Shown here one piece after another: positions 47,752 to 56,681 of a stretch of 64,000 nt of DNA. The position numbers were made by a program, and so were the translations under genes. The stretch's first letter is position 1, and each line of letters starts with the position of its first letter. The stretch is taken from the NCBI RefSeq assembly GCF_014647515.1, contig NZ_BMPI01000011.1, positions 158,552 to 222,551 of the forward strand, written 5' to 3'. The stretch comes from Dactylosporangium sucinum. GTDB taxonomy: Bacteria > Actinomycetota > Actinomycetes > Mycobacteriales > Micromonosporaceae. The notes under the pieces are model-generated. The model was not told the origin of the DNA, made no database searches, and saw only the letters and a list, made by a program, of their open reading frames with translations.

Positions 47752-48413
47752 CGCGACCGCAGCAGCGGCGGGGAGAGGACGGTCGCCGAGCCGCGGGTGT
47801 ACAGCGCGGCCGGCCGGCCGCGCTCGCCGGCGGTGGACCGGCCGGTCGGCTCGACGAAGCCCTCGGTCGACGTCGCCTTGCGGTGGAAGTTGCGCGGGTC
47901 GAGCGTGGTGTCCCAGACCGCCTCGTACACCTGCCGCAGCTCGGCGATCGTGAACTCCGGCGGACAGAAGGCGGCGCCGAGCGGCGTGTACTCCAGCTTG
48001 GCCCGGGCCCGCTCGACGCCGTCGGCCAGGATGCCGGCGTGGTCGAAGGCCAGGGCCGGCAGCGCGGCGACCGGCACCCACTCGGCCCCGGCGGCGTCGC
48101 TGCCGGCCGTCGGGGCGGGCGCGTCGGGCAGCAGCGCGAGGTAGGCGACCGTGACCACCCGGCCGCGCGGGTCCCGGCCCGGCGCGCCGTAGCTGGCCAG
48201 CTGCTCCAGGTGGCCGGGCGCGGCGATCCCGGCCTCCTCGGCGAGCTCGCGGGCCGCGGCCGCGCCGAGGTCCTCCTCCGGCAGCACGAAGCCGCCCGGG
48301 AGCGCGCTTGCGCCCTGGTACGGCGGGATCGCGCGGCGGATGAGCAGGACGTGCAGGGCGCCCTGGCGGATGGTGAGCATCACCAGGTCGACGGTGACGG
48401 TGAACGATGTCAT
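47748..48413 (-). CDS. NrtR-like Nudix protein with C-terminal winged helix
   Basis: The 221-residue protein has a complete Nudix box (G41 to I63: GFVLPEED...RELAEEAGI) and a C-terminal segment EFTIAELRQVYEAVW with NFHRKA. That layout matches NrtR, the Nudix-related regulator of NAD synthesis that binds ADP-ribose. The intact box means it may also hydrolyse ADP-ribose or NADH. A perfect 8-3-8 palindrome (48453-48471) lies upstream, over the divergent SPFH promoter. It is coupled to a serine hydrolase. If it is an enzyme only, the winged helix and operator would be unexplained. Confidence 0.85.
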   Translation of the reverse strand: MTSFTVTVDLVMLTIRQGALHVLLIRRAIPPYQGASALPGGFVLPEEDLGAAAARELAEEAGIAAPGHLEQLASYGAPGRDPRGRVVTVAYLALLPDAPAPTAGSDAAGAEWVPVAALPALAFDHAGILADGVERARAKLEYTPLGAAFCPPEFTIAELRQVYEAVWDTTLDPRNFHRKATSTEGFVEPTGRSTAGERGRPAALYTRGSATVLSPPLLRSR

Positions 48414-48428
48414 GTATTTATCACCACG

Positions 48429-48471
48429 TTGACGAGAAAGGGTTCGGGCGAATATCGTCAGTATGACGATA
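48429..48471. promoter_or_regulatory. SPFH promoter overlapped by NrtR-type palindrome
   Basis: TTGACG (48429-48434) and TATCGT (48453-48458) with an 18-base gap make a good promoter for the SPFH gene. The -10 is part of TATCGTCAGTATGACGATA (48453-48471), a perfect 8-3-8 palindrome containing the GTCA...TGAC core typical of NrtR sites. Binding there would block the SPFH operon. GGGAGG (48481-48486) then precedes the ATG. Confidence 0.75.
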
Positions 48472-48492
48472 ACTTACCCCGGGAGGGCCACC

Positions 48493-49551
48493 ATGGCGGA
48501 CGTGACTCGCCGCTTCTTCCTGCGCCACCTGCGCGGGGCGCCGACCAGCTGGGTCCGGCACCACGTGAAGGGGCGCGTCCGGCACGAGGGCATCGGCCAG
48601 TCGTTCTGGTACCGGCCGCTGAACGCAGTGCTGTCCGAGGTGCCCGTCGACGACCGCGAGCTGCCGCTGCTCTTCCACGCGCGGACCAGCGACTTCGCCG
48701 ACGTCACCGTCCAGGCCACCGTCACCTACCGGATCAGCGCCCCGGCCGTCGCCGCCGAGCGCCTCGACTTCTCCGTCGACCCCGAGCGCGGCCAGTGGCG
48801 CGGCCAGCCGCTCGACCAGGTCGCCACGCTGCTCGCCGAGCTGGCCCAGCAGCCGGCGCTCGACCTGCTGGCCCGCCTGGCGCTCACCGAGGCGCTCACG
48901 GCCGGCATCGCGCCGGTCCGCGAGGCGGTGTCGGCGGCGCTCGGCGGCGACCCGCGGCTCACCGACACCGGCGTCAGCGTGGTCAGCGCCCGGGTGGTGG
49001 CGATCCGGCCCGAGCCCGACCTGGAGCGGGCGCTGCAGACGCCGACGCGGGAGGCGGTGCAGGAGGAGGCCGACCGGGCCACGTACAGCCGGCGGGCCCG
49101 CGCCGTCGAGCAGGAGCGCGCGATCGCCGAGAACGAGCTGCAGAACAAGATCGAGCTGGCCCGGCGCGAGCAGCAGCTCGTCGAGCAGCACGGCGCCAAC
49201 ACCCGGCGCAAGACCGAGCTCGACGCGGCCGCCGCGCTCGTCGCCGCCCAGGCGACCGAGGAGCGCGCCCAGGTCGCCGCGGCCGGCGCCGCCGAGCGGG
49301 CCCGGATCTCGGCCACGGCCGACGCCGAGGCCGACCGGCTGCGCAGCGAGGCCCGCGCCGCCGGCGTCCGGGCCGTCGGGCTGGCCGAGGCGGAGGCCGA
49401 GGCGAGCCGCCTGGCCGCGTACCGCGACCTGCCGCCGGCCGTGCTGCAGGCGCTCGCGCTCAAGGAGCTGGCGGGCCACCTGCCGGAGATCGGCCAGCTG
49501 ACGGTCACCCCCGACGTGGTGACCGACCTGCTGGGGCGGCTGTCGCGATGA
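48493..49551 (+). CDS. SPFH/Band 7-domain protein
   Basis: The 352-residue protein opens with an SPFH domain (about 20-190; ATVTYRISAPAVAAERLDF and LLARLALTEALT are typical). A long Ala/Glu/Arg coiled coil (about 195-320, with AENELQNKIELARREQQLVEQ and repeats of AAAGAAERA type) follows, then a C-terminal helical patch. No TM or signal is present, so it is a soluble or peripheral scaffold. Band 7 proteins build ring or cage oligomers on membranes. It leads an operon with an NAD-kinase-like gene under a probable NrtR operator. The ATG at 48493 follows GGGAGG; an in-frame codon at 48463 lies in the operator. Confidence 0.88.
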   Translation: MADVTRRFFLRHLRGAPTSWVRHHVKGRVRHEGIGQSFWYRPLNAVLSEVPVDDRELPLLFHARTSDFADVTVQATVTYRISAPAVAAERLDFSVDPERGQWRGQPLDQVATLLAELAQQPALDLLARLALTEALTAGIAPVREAVSAALGGDPRLTDTGVSVVSARVVAIRPEPDLERALQTPTREAVQEEADRATYSRRARAVEQERAIAENELQNKIELARREQQLVEQHGANTRRKTELDAAAALVAAQATEERAQVAAAGAAERARISATADAEADRLRSEARAAGVRAVGLAEAEAEASRLAAYRDLPPAVLQALALKELAGHLPEIGQLTVTPDVVTDLLGRLSR

Positions 49552-49588
49552 GTCGCGATGAGCGGTTCCGGAGCGAAGCGGAGGGCGC

Positions 49589-50473
49589 GTGAGCACGCTT
49601 GCGCCGCGGGTGGTGCTGGTGTCGCGGCGCAGCGAGCTCGACGAGCTGCTCGCGCGCCACGGCACCCGGGCCGCCGCGGCCTACTTCCTGGGCCAGCGGG
49701 GCCGCGACCTCGCCGAGGTGGAGGCCCGCCACCAGGCCCAGGAGGCCGCGCTCACGACCGTGGGCGCGGCCGTCCCGGCCGACTGGCGGCGGGGCCGGCT
49801 GGACCGCGAGGACCTGTCCCGGTTCCTGTTCGCCCCGGAGGACGTCGTCGTCGCCGTCGGGCAGGACGGGCTGGTCGCGAACGTCGCGAAGTACCTCGAC
49901 GGCCAGCCGGTCGTCGGCGTGAACCCGGCGCCGGACCGCAACCCGGGCGTCCTCGTGCGCCACGAGCCGGCCGCCGTCGGGGCGATCCTGCGCGCGCTGC
50001 CCGCCGCCGAGCCGCTCACGATGGTCGCCGCGCGGCTCGACGACGGCCAGGAGCTCGTCGGCCTCAACGAGGTGTACGTCGGGCACCCCACGCACCAGTC
50101 CGCGCGGTACACACTGTCCACACCGGACGGACGGCGGGAGCGGCAGTCGTCCTCCGGCGTGGTGGTCGGCACCGGGACCGGCGCCACCGGCTGGTGCTCG
50201 TCGATCGCCCGGGAGCGGGCCGCCGCCCCGCCGCCGCCCGCTGCGGGGGAGGAGGCGCTCACCTGGTTCGTGCGCGAGGCCTGGCCGTCGCCGGCGACCG
50301 GCGTCACGCTCACCGCCGGCCGGCTCGGCCCCGGCGAGCGCCTGGAGCTGGCGAGCGAGGGCGAGCGCCTGGTCGTGTTCGCCGACGGCCTGGAGGGGGA
50401 CCGCCTGGAGCTCGCCTGGGGCCAGCGGGTGACGATCGGCGTCGCCGCCCGCCGCCTGCGGCTGGTGACCTAG
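49589..50473 (+). CDS. NAD-kinase-like protein
   Basis: The 294-residue protein fits the NAD kinase/diacylglycerol kinase fold. VVVAVGQDGLVANVAKYLDG at about 86-105 occupies the GGDG loop but reads GQDG (91-94), and NEVYVGH and SSSGVVVGTGTGATGW match the NE and glycine-rich sections of NAD kinases. The substitution in the GGDG loop leaves activity uncertain: it may be a kinase with altered specificity or an NAD(P) sensor. It follows the SPFH gene by 37 bases and is probably co-transcribed with it under an NrtR-type operator. The GTG start follows GGAGGGCGC. Confidence 0.8.
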   Translation: MSTLAPRVVLVSRRSELDELLARHGTRAAAAYFLGQRGRDLAEVEARHQAQEAALTTVGAAVPADWRRGRLDREDLSRFLFAPEDVVVAVGQDGLVANVAKYLDGQPVVGVNPAPDRNPGVLVRHEPAAVGAILRALPAAEPLTMVAARLDDGQELVGLNEVYVGHPTHQSARYTLSTPDGRRERQSSSGVVVGTGTGATGWCSSIARERAAAPPPPAAGEEALTWFVREAWPSPATGVTLTAGRLGPGERLELASEGERLVVFADGLEGDRLELAWGQRVTIGVAARRLRLVT

Positions 50474-50487
50474 CGCACCCGCGGGTC

Positions 50488-50502
50488 GGGACCTTCGACC
50501 CT
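50488..50502 (+). promoter_or_regulatory. DosR-type box upstream of cydA
   Basis: GGGACCTTCGACCCT satisfies the DosR/DevR consensus GGGNCNWNNGNCCC at all fixed positions and keeps GGGAC and CCC. It lies 37 bases before the cydA ATG. A DosR-like response regulator is encoded at 58393-59034. Regulation by it is inferred from the match. Confidence 0.65.
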
Positions 50503-50538
50503 GACCGGTTGCAACTTTGGGCCGGAAGACTGCGGTAC

Positions 50539-51939
50539 ATGGACGCGCTCGATCTCGCCCGGTGGCAGTTCGCGGTCACCACGGTGTACCACTTCATCTT
50601 CGTCCCGATCACGATCGGCCTGTCCGCGCTCGTCGCCGGGCTGCAGACCGCGTGGGTGCGCACCGGACGGCCGGAGTACCTGCGCGCCACCAAGTTCTGG
50701 GGCAAACTGTTTCTGATCAACTTCGCGATGGGTGTCGTCACCGGCATCGTGCAGGAGTTCCAGTTCGGCATGAACTGGAGCGCCTACTCGCGGTTCGTCG
50801 GCGACATCTTCGGCGCGCCGCTGGCGATCGAGGGGCTGCTCGCGTTCTTCCTGGAGTCGACGTTCCTCGGGCTGTGGATCTTCGGCTGGGACCGGCTGCC
50901 GAAGAAGGTGCACCTGGCGACGATCTGGCTCGCCTCGATCGGCACGATGCTGTCGGCATACTTCATCCTGGCCGCGAACTCGTGGATGCAACACCCCGTC
51001 GGCTACACCGTCAACGCCGAACGTGGGCGGGCCGAACTGACCGACATCGTGGCGGTACTGACGAACTCCACGGCCCTCGTGACCTTCCCGCACACCATCA
51101 CCGCGTGCTTCCTCACCGCCGGCGCCCTCATGCTGGCCGTCGCCGCCTGGCACGTGCGCCGCGACCACCAGCCGGAGGTGTTCCGGCCGGCGCTGCGGCT
51201 CGGCGCGTGGGTCGTGCTCGTCGCGGGCGTCGGCGTGCTCGTCACCGGCGACCTGCAGGCGCGGGTGATGACCGAGCAGCAGCCGATGAAGATGGCGGCG
51301 GCGGAGGCGCTCTACGAGACGTCGCAACCGGCGTCGTTCTCGGTCTTCACGGTCGGCTCGCTGGACGGGCGGTCGGAGCTGGCGTCGGTGCGGATCCCGT
51401 CGCTGCTGTCGTTCATGGCGACGGGCTCGCTGGACGGCTCCGTGGAGGGCATCAACGACCTGCAGGCCGCCTACGTCGAGCGGTACGGCGAGGGCGACTA
51501 CGTGCCGTACGTTCCCGTCACCTACTGGTCGTTCCGGCTGATGATCGGCTTCGGTGCCCTGGCGATGGCGGTCGCGGCGCTGGCGCTGTGGGCCACGCGG
51601 CGCGGACGGCGGCCCGCCGGGCGGTGGCTGTGGATCGCGGCCGTGTCCGCCGTCGCGATGCCGCTGCTGGCGAACTCGTTCGGCTGGATCTTCACCGAGG
51701 TCGGGCGGCAGCCCTGGACGGTGTTCGGCCTGTTCAAGACCTCCGAGAGCGTGTCGCCGTCGGTGTCCGCGTCGCACGTGGCGACCTCGTTGATCGTGTT
51801 CACCCTGCTGTACGGCGGGCTCGCGGTCGTCGAGCTGATGCTGATGCTGCGCTACGCCCGGGCCGGTGCACCGGAAATTGTCGTACCCGAGTCGGATGAT
51901 GCGTCCGACGAGGATCGCCCGCTGGCCTTCGCCTACTGA
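50539..51939 (+). CDS. cydA: Cytochrome bd oxidase subunit I
   Basis: The 466-residue membrane protein is subunit I of the high-affinity quinol oxidase cytochrome bd, which reduces O2 to water without pumping protons. His18 (in VYHFIFVP) fits the heme b595 ligand, FPHTITACF has the His of the b558 pair, and TEQQPMKMAAAEALYET is the Q-loop region. FFLESTFLGLWIFGWDRLP is strongly conserved. The C-terminal half ends acidic (PESDDASDEDRP). It starts the cydABDC operon, with a DosR-type box before it. Confidence 0.96.
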   Translation: MDALDLARWQFAVTTVYHFIFVPITIGLSALVAGLQTAWVRTGRPEYLRATKFWGKLFLINFAMGVVTGIVQEFQFGMNWSAYSRFVGDIFGAPLAIEGLLAFFLESTFLGLWIFGWDRLPKKVHLATIWLASIGTMLSAYFILAANSWMQHPVGYTVNAERGRAELTDIVAVLTNSTALVTFPHTITACFLTAGALMLAVAAWHVRRDHQPEVFRPALRLGAWVVLVAGVGVLVTGDLQARVMTEQQPMKMAAAEALYETSQPASFSVFTVGSLDGRSELASVRIPSLLSFMATGSLDGSVEGINDLQAAYVERYGEGDYVPYVPVTYWSFRLMIGFGALAMAVAALALWATRRGRRPAGRWLWIAAVSAVAMPLLANSFGWIFTEVGRQPWTVFGLFKTSESVSPSVSASHVATSLIVFTLLYGGLAVVELMLMLRYARAGAPEIVVPESDDASDEDRPLAFAY

Positions 51940-51950
51940 GGAAGCTGGTC

Positions 51951-52951
<1,001 letters not shown>

Positions 52952-52955
<4 letters not shown>

Positions 52956-54613
52956 GGCCGCTCGATCCGCGCCTGCTGCGGTATGCGTCGGCGACCCGCG
53001 CCTACCTGGCGCTGTCGGTCGTGCTCGGCGTCGCGCTCGCCGCCCTCGTGGTCGCCCAGGCGACGCTGCTCGCCGACGGGATCGTCGCCGTCTACCTCGG
53101 CGGGGCCTCGCTCGCGGCGCTGACCCCGACGCTCGGCTGGCTGGCCGCGGTCGTCGCGGCCCGGGCCGCCGTCGCCTGGGCCCAGGAGGTGGCCGCGGCC
53201 CGCTCGGCGGCGGCCGTGAAGCGCCAGCTGCGGGCCCGGCTGTTCGCGCACGTCGTCGCGCTCGGGCCGGGCGCGCGGCGCAGCGGCGACGTGGTGACCC
53301 TGGCGACGCGCGGGCTGGACGCGCTCGACGCGTACTTCGCGCGATACCTGCCGCAGCTCGTGCTCGCCGCTCTCGTGCCGGCCATCGTCCTGGTCCGCAT
53401 CGCCCCGGCCGACCTGGTGGCGGCCGGCACGATCGCCCTGACGCTGCCGCTCATCCCGGTGTTCATGGTGCTCGTCGGCCGGCACACCGAGGCCGCCAAC
53501 CGGCGCCAGTTCCGCCTGCTGGCCCGGCTCTCCCACCACTTCCTCGACGTCGTCGCCGGCCTGCCGACGCTGCGCGTGTTCGGCCGCGCCCGCCGGCAGG
53601 CGGCGATCGTCGCCGAGATCAGCGCCCAGCAGCGCCGGGTCACGATGCGCACCCTGCGCGTCGCGTTCCTGTCCTCGCTCGTGCTGGAGCTGCTCGCCAC
53701 CCTGTCCGTGGCGCTGGTCGCGGTCGGCATCGGCCTGCGGCTCGTCGACGGCGAGCTGTCCCTGGCCACCGCCCTGCTCGTGCTGATCCTCGCCCCGGAG
53801 GCGTATCTGCCGCTGCGCCAGGTCGGCGCCAACTACCACGCGAGCGCCGCGGGCCTGGCCGCCGCCACCGAGGTGTTCACGCTGCTGGAGACCCCGGCCG
53901 CCGCCGCCGGCACCGCTCCCGTCGACGCCGCCGGCCCGGTCGTCTTCGAGGGCGCGGAGGTGCGGCACGAGGGCCGGTCCGAGCCGTCGCTGCCGCCGTT
54001 CACCGCCGAGGTGCGGCCGGGGGAGCTGGTCGCGCTGACCGGCCCGAGCGGCTGCGGCAAGTCGACCGCCCTGGCGGTGCTGCTCGGCTTCGCGCCCCTG
54101 GCCGCGGGCCGCGTCACGGTCGGCGGCGCCGATCTGGCCACGCTGGACCCGGCGGCGTGGCGCCGGCGGATCGCCTGGCTGCCGCAGCGGCCGTGGCTCG
54201 GCGCGGGCACGATCGCCGACGCCATCCGCCTCGGCGCGCCGGACGCCACCGACGCGGCCGTCCGCGCGGCGGCCGCCCAGGCCGGCGCCCTGCCGTTCGT
54301 CGAGGCCCTGCCCGCCGGCTTCGCCACGCCCCTCGGCGACGGCGGCGCCGGCCTGTCGGCGGGCCAGCGCCAGCGGATCGCGCTGGCCCGGGTGTTCCTG
54401 CTCGACGCCCCGCTGGTCCTGCTCGACGAGCCGACGGCCGGCCTGGACGCGCAGACCGAGGCGTCGGTCCTGGCCGCGATCCGCGCCCACGCGGCCGGCC
54501 GCACGGTCGTCCTGGTCGCCCACCGGCCGTCGCTGGTCGCCCTGGCCGACCGCGAGATCGCCCTCCCGGCCCCGCGCCCGCTGGCCGCCGCGGCCCCGGC
54601 GGTGACCCCGTGA
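52952..54613 (+). CDS. cydD: ABC transporter CydD, cysteine/glutathione exporter subunit
   Basis: The 553-residue protein is one half of the CydDC heterodimer, which exports thiols and is needed to assemble cytochrome bd. Six TM helices (about 15-310) precede the nucleotide domain. The Walker A is GPSGCGKSTALAVLLG, the signature reads LSAGQRQRIALARVF (S-A-G rather than S-G-G), and Walker B is PLVLLDEPTAGLD. It overlaps cydB upstream. Its stop lies inside the first copy of an 18-base direct repeat shared with cydC. Confidence 0.94.
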
Positions 54614-54759
54614 GCGCGCGGGCCGTGTCACGGAGCCTGCACGGCGCGCTGCGCTTCGCGCGGTGGCTCGGTCCGGTGGGCTCCTCGCCGGTCGCCCGCG
54701 CCGACCGATCGAGCTCCCGTCCCCGGTCCGGCACGACGCCGGGCGGTGACCCCGTGAGC
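54598..54759. repeat. 18-base direct repeat flanking a 144-base in-frame insertion at the cydD/cydC junction
   Basis: GGCGGTGACCCCGTGAGC occurs at 54598-54615 and again at 54742-54759, exactly 144 bases (48 codons) apart. The first copy contains the cydD stop and an overlapping GTG; the second contains another GTG in the same frame. The sequence between them has no match to CydC. It looks like a duplication of the overlap junction with inserted DNA, leaving two possible cydC starts. Confidence 0.75.
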
Positions 54760-56514
54760 CCGCCCCTCCCGCGCGACACCGCCCAGCCCCGGCCGGCCGG
54801 GCGGAGGGTCGCGGCCGTCCGGGACGTGCTGCGGTGGTGCCGGCCGGCGGCGGGCGGGCTGGTCGTCGCGGTGCTCGCCGGGGTCGGCGCGGCCGGGGCG
54901 GCGGTCGGGCTCATGGCGACCTCGGCGTGGCTCATCTCCCGGGCCGCGCAGCACCCGCCGGTCCTGCACCTCATGGTCGCGATCGTGGCCGTGCGGGCGT
55001 TCGGGATCGGGCGGGGCGTGCTGCGGTACGTGGAGCGGCTCACCGGCCACGACGCCGCGTTCCGGCTGCTCGGCGCGCTGCGCGTGCGGACCTACCGGCG
55101 CCTCGAACGGCTCGCGCCGGCCGGCCTGACCGGGTTTCGCCGGGGCGACCTCGTCGCCCGCCTGGTCGACGACGTCGAGTCGGTCCTCGACCTCGTCGTG
55201 CGGGTCGTCCTGCCGGTCGCGGTCGCCGCGGTCACCGCCCTCGGCACGGTCCTGCTGGTGGGCGCCCTGCTGCCCGCCGCCGCCGGGGCGCTGGCGGTGG
55301 CGCTGCTGGTGGCGGGCGTCGGCGTGCCGCTGCTGCAGTCCGCCGTCACCCGCCGCGCCGACGCCCGCCTGGCCCCGCTGCGCGGCACGCTCGCCGCCGG
55401 CACGGTCGAGCTGGTGGAGGGGCTGCCGGACCTGATCGCGTACGGTGCCACGCCCGCCGCCCTCGCCCGCCTCGCCGAGACCGACCGGGCCCTGCTCACG
55501 GCGACCCGCCGCGCGAGCGCCACGACCGGCGTGTCGGCCGCGGTGACCGCCCTCTGCACGGGCCTGGCCGTGCTGTCCGGCCTGGCCGCCGGCGCCCTCG
55601 CCGTCCGGGCCGGCACCCTGCCCGGCGAGCTGCTCGCCGTCGTCGTCCTGACGCCGCTGGCCCTCTTCGAGACCGTGGGTGCCGTGCCCCCGGCCGTCCA
55701 GCGCCTCGCCGCCGCCCGCGCCGCCCTGTCCCGCCTGACGGCCCTGTCCAGGGTGGCCGACCCGACGCCCGACCCGGTCGCCCCGCGCCCGCTGCCCGCG
55801 GGTGGCCGCGTGCCGACCCTGCGGGTGGAGGGGGTCGACGCCGGGTGGCCCGGCGGGCCGGACGTGCTGCACGGGGTCTCGCTGACGCTGACGCCCGGTC
55901 GGCGCATCGCGCTCGTCGGGCCGAGCGGGGCCGGCAAGAGCACGATCGCGGCGCTGCTGGCGCGCTGGCTCGACCCCCGTGCCGGGCGGGTCACGCTCGA
56001 CGGGACGGACCTGCGCGACCTGTCCGGCGACGACGCGCGGCGGGTGGTGGGGTGCCTGGACGACAGTGCGTACCTGTTCGACACCACGATCGAGGCCAAC
56101 CTCCGCGTCGCCCGGCCCGACGCGACGGGGGAGGAGCTCGACGCCGCGCTGGGGGCGGCGCGGCTGCTCGACTGGACCCGCACGCTGCCCGCCGGGCTCG
56201 CCACCCCCGTCGGCGAGCACGGGCTGGCCCTGTCGGGCGGGCAGCGCCGCCGGCTCGCCCTCGCCCGGCTCCTGCTCGCCGGGTTCCCGATCGTCGTCCT
56301 CGACGAGCCGACCGAGCACCTCGACGAGCCCACGGCGGCGGCGCTGACCGACGACCTGCTGGCGGCCACGCACGGGCGCACCGTGCTGCTCATCACCCAC
56401 CGGCCCGTCGACCCGGCGGCCGTCGACGAGGTCCTGCACCTCGACGCCGGCACCCTCACCGGGCCCCCGCCACGACCGCCGCTCCGCGCGCCGGCCCAGG
56501 CGGCCACGGTCTGA
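54610..56514 (+). CDS. cydC: ABC transporter CydC, cysteine/glutathione exporter subunit
   Basis: Partner of CydD. From the first GTG (54610, overlapping the cydD stop) the protein has 634 residues; from the second (54754) it has 586, closer to the usual length. The first 48 residues (SARAVSRSLHGALRF...) are not conserved in CydC and come from the inserted segment. TM helices follow with GLMATSAWLISRAAQHPPVL and VRAFGIGRGVLRYVERLTGHD. The nucleotide domain has GPSGAGKST, LSGGQRRRLALARLL and FPIVVLDEPTEHLD. It ends the operon. Confidence 0.92.
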   Translation: MSARAVSRSLHGALRFARWLGPVGSSPVARADRSSSRPRSGTTPGGDPVSPPLPRDTAQPRPAGRRVAAVRDVLRWCRPAAGGLVVAVLAGVGAAGAAVGLMATSAWLISRAAQHPPVLHLMVAIVAVRAFGIGRGVLRYVERLTGHDAAFRLLGALRVRTYRRLERLAPAGLTGFRRGDLVARLVDDVESVLDLVVRVVLPVAVAAVTALGTVLLVGALLPAAAGALAVALLVAGVGVPLLQSAVTRRADARLAPLRGTLAAGTVELVEGLPDLIAYGATPAALARLAETDRALLTATRRASATTGVSAAVTALCTGLAVLSGLAAGALAVRAGTLPGELLAVVVLTPLALFETVGAVPPAVQRLAAARAALSRLTALSRVADPTPDPVAPRPLPAGGRVPTLRVEGVDAGWPGGPDVLHGVSLTLTPGRRIALVGPSGAGKSTIAALLARWLDPRAGRVTLDGTDLRDLSGDDARRVVGCLDDSAYLFDTTIEANLRVARPDATGEELDAALGAARLLDWTRTLPAGLATPVGEHGLALSGGQRRRLALARLLLAGFPIVVLDEPTEHLDEPTAAALTDDLLAATHGRTVLLITHRPVDPAAVDEVLHLDAGTLTGPPPRPPLRAPAQAATV

Positions 56515-56521
56515 CCACGCA

Positions 56522-56580
56522 CCGCCGCGGCCGGCTCCCGCCGCGGCCGGCTCCCGCCGCGCCCGGCTCCCGCCGCGCCC
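56522..56580. repeat. 16-base tandem repeat after cydC
   Basis: CCGCCGCGGCCGGCTC repeats 3.7 times from 56522 (unit starts 56522, 56538, 56554, 56570), the later units with one changed base. Each unit contains the self-complementary CCGCGG and GCCGGC. It runs straight into the palindromic element at 56579. It lies between convergent operons, so it may help end transcription. Confidence 0.75.
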
Positions 56581-56637
56581 ATGATCGATGGCGCGTTCTG
56601 GTCGTCATGGCAGCCGGAACGCTCCATCGATCAATGG
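56579..56637. repeat. REP-like palindromic intergenic element, copy 2
   Basis: CCATGATCGATGGCGCGTTC at the left pairs with GAACGCTCCATCGATCAATGG at the right, with two mismatches and one extra base. The loop contains TCGTCATGGCAG. Its sequence aligns with the reverse complement of the element at 851-906. It sits between the convergent cydC and dosS-like genes. Confidence 0.7.
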
Positions 56638-56681
56638 GGCCGACGACGGGCACGGCGCCGGGGCGGTGCGGCGAGGGCGGG

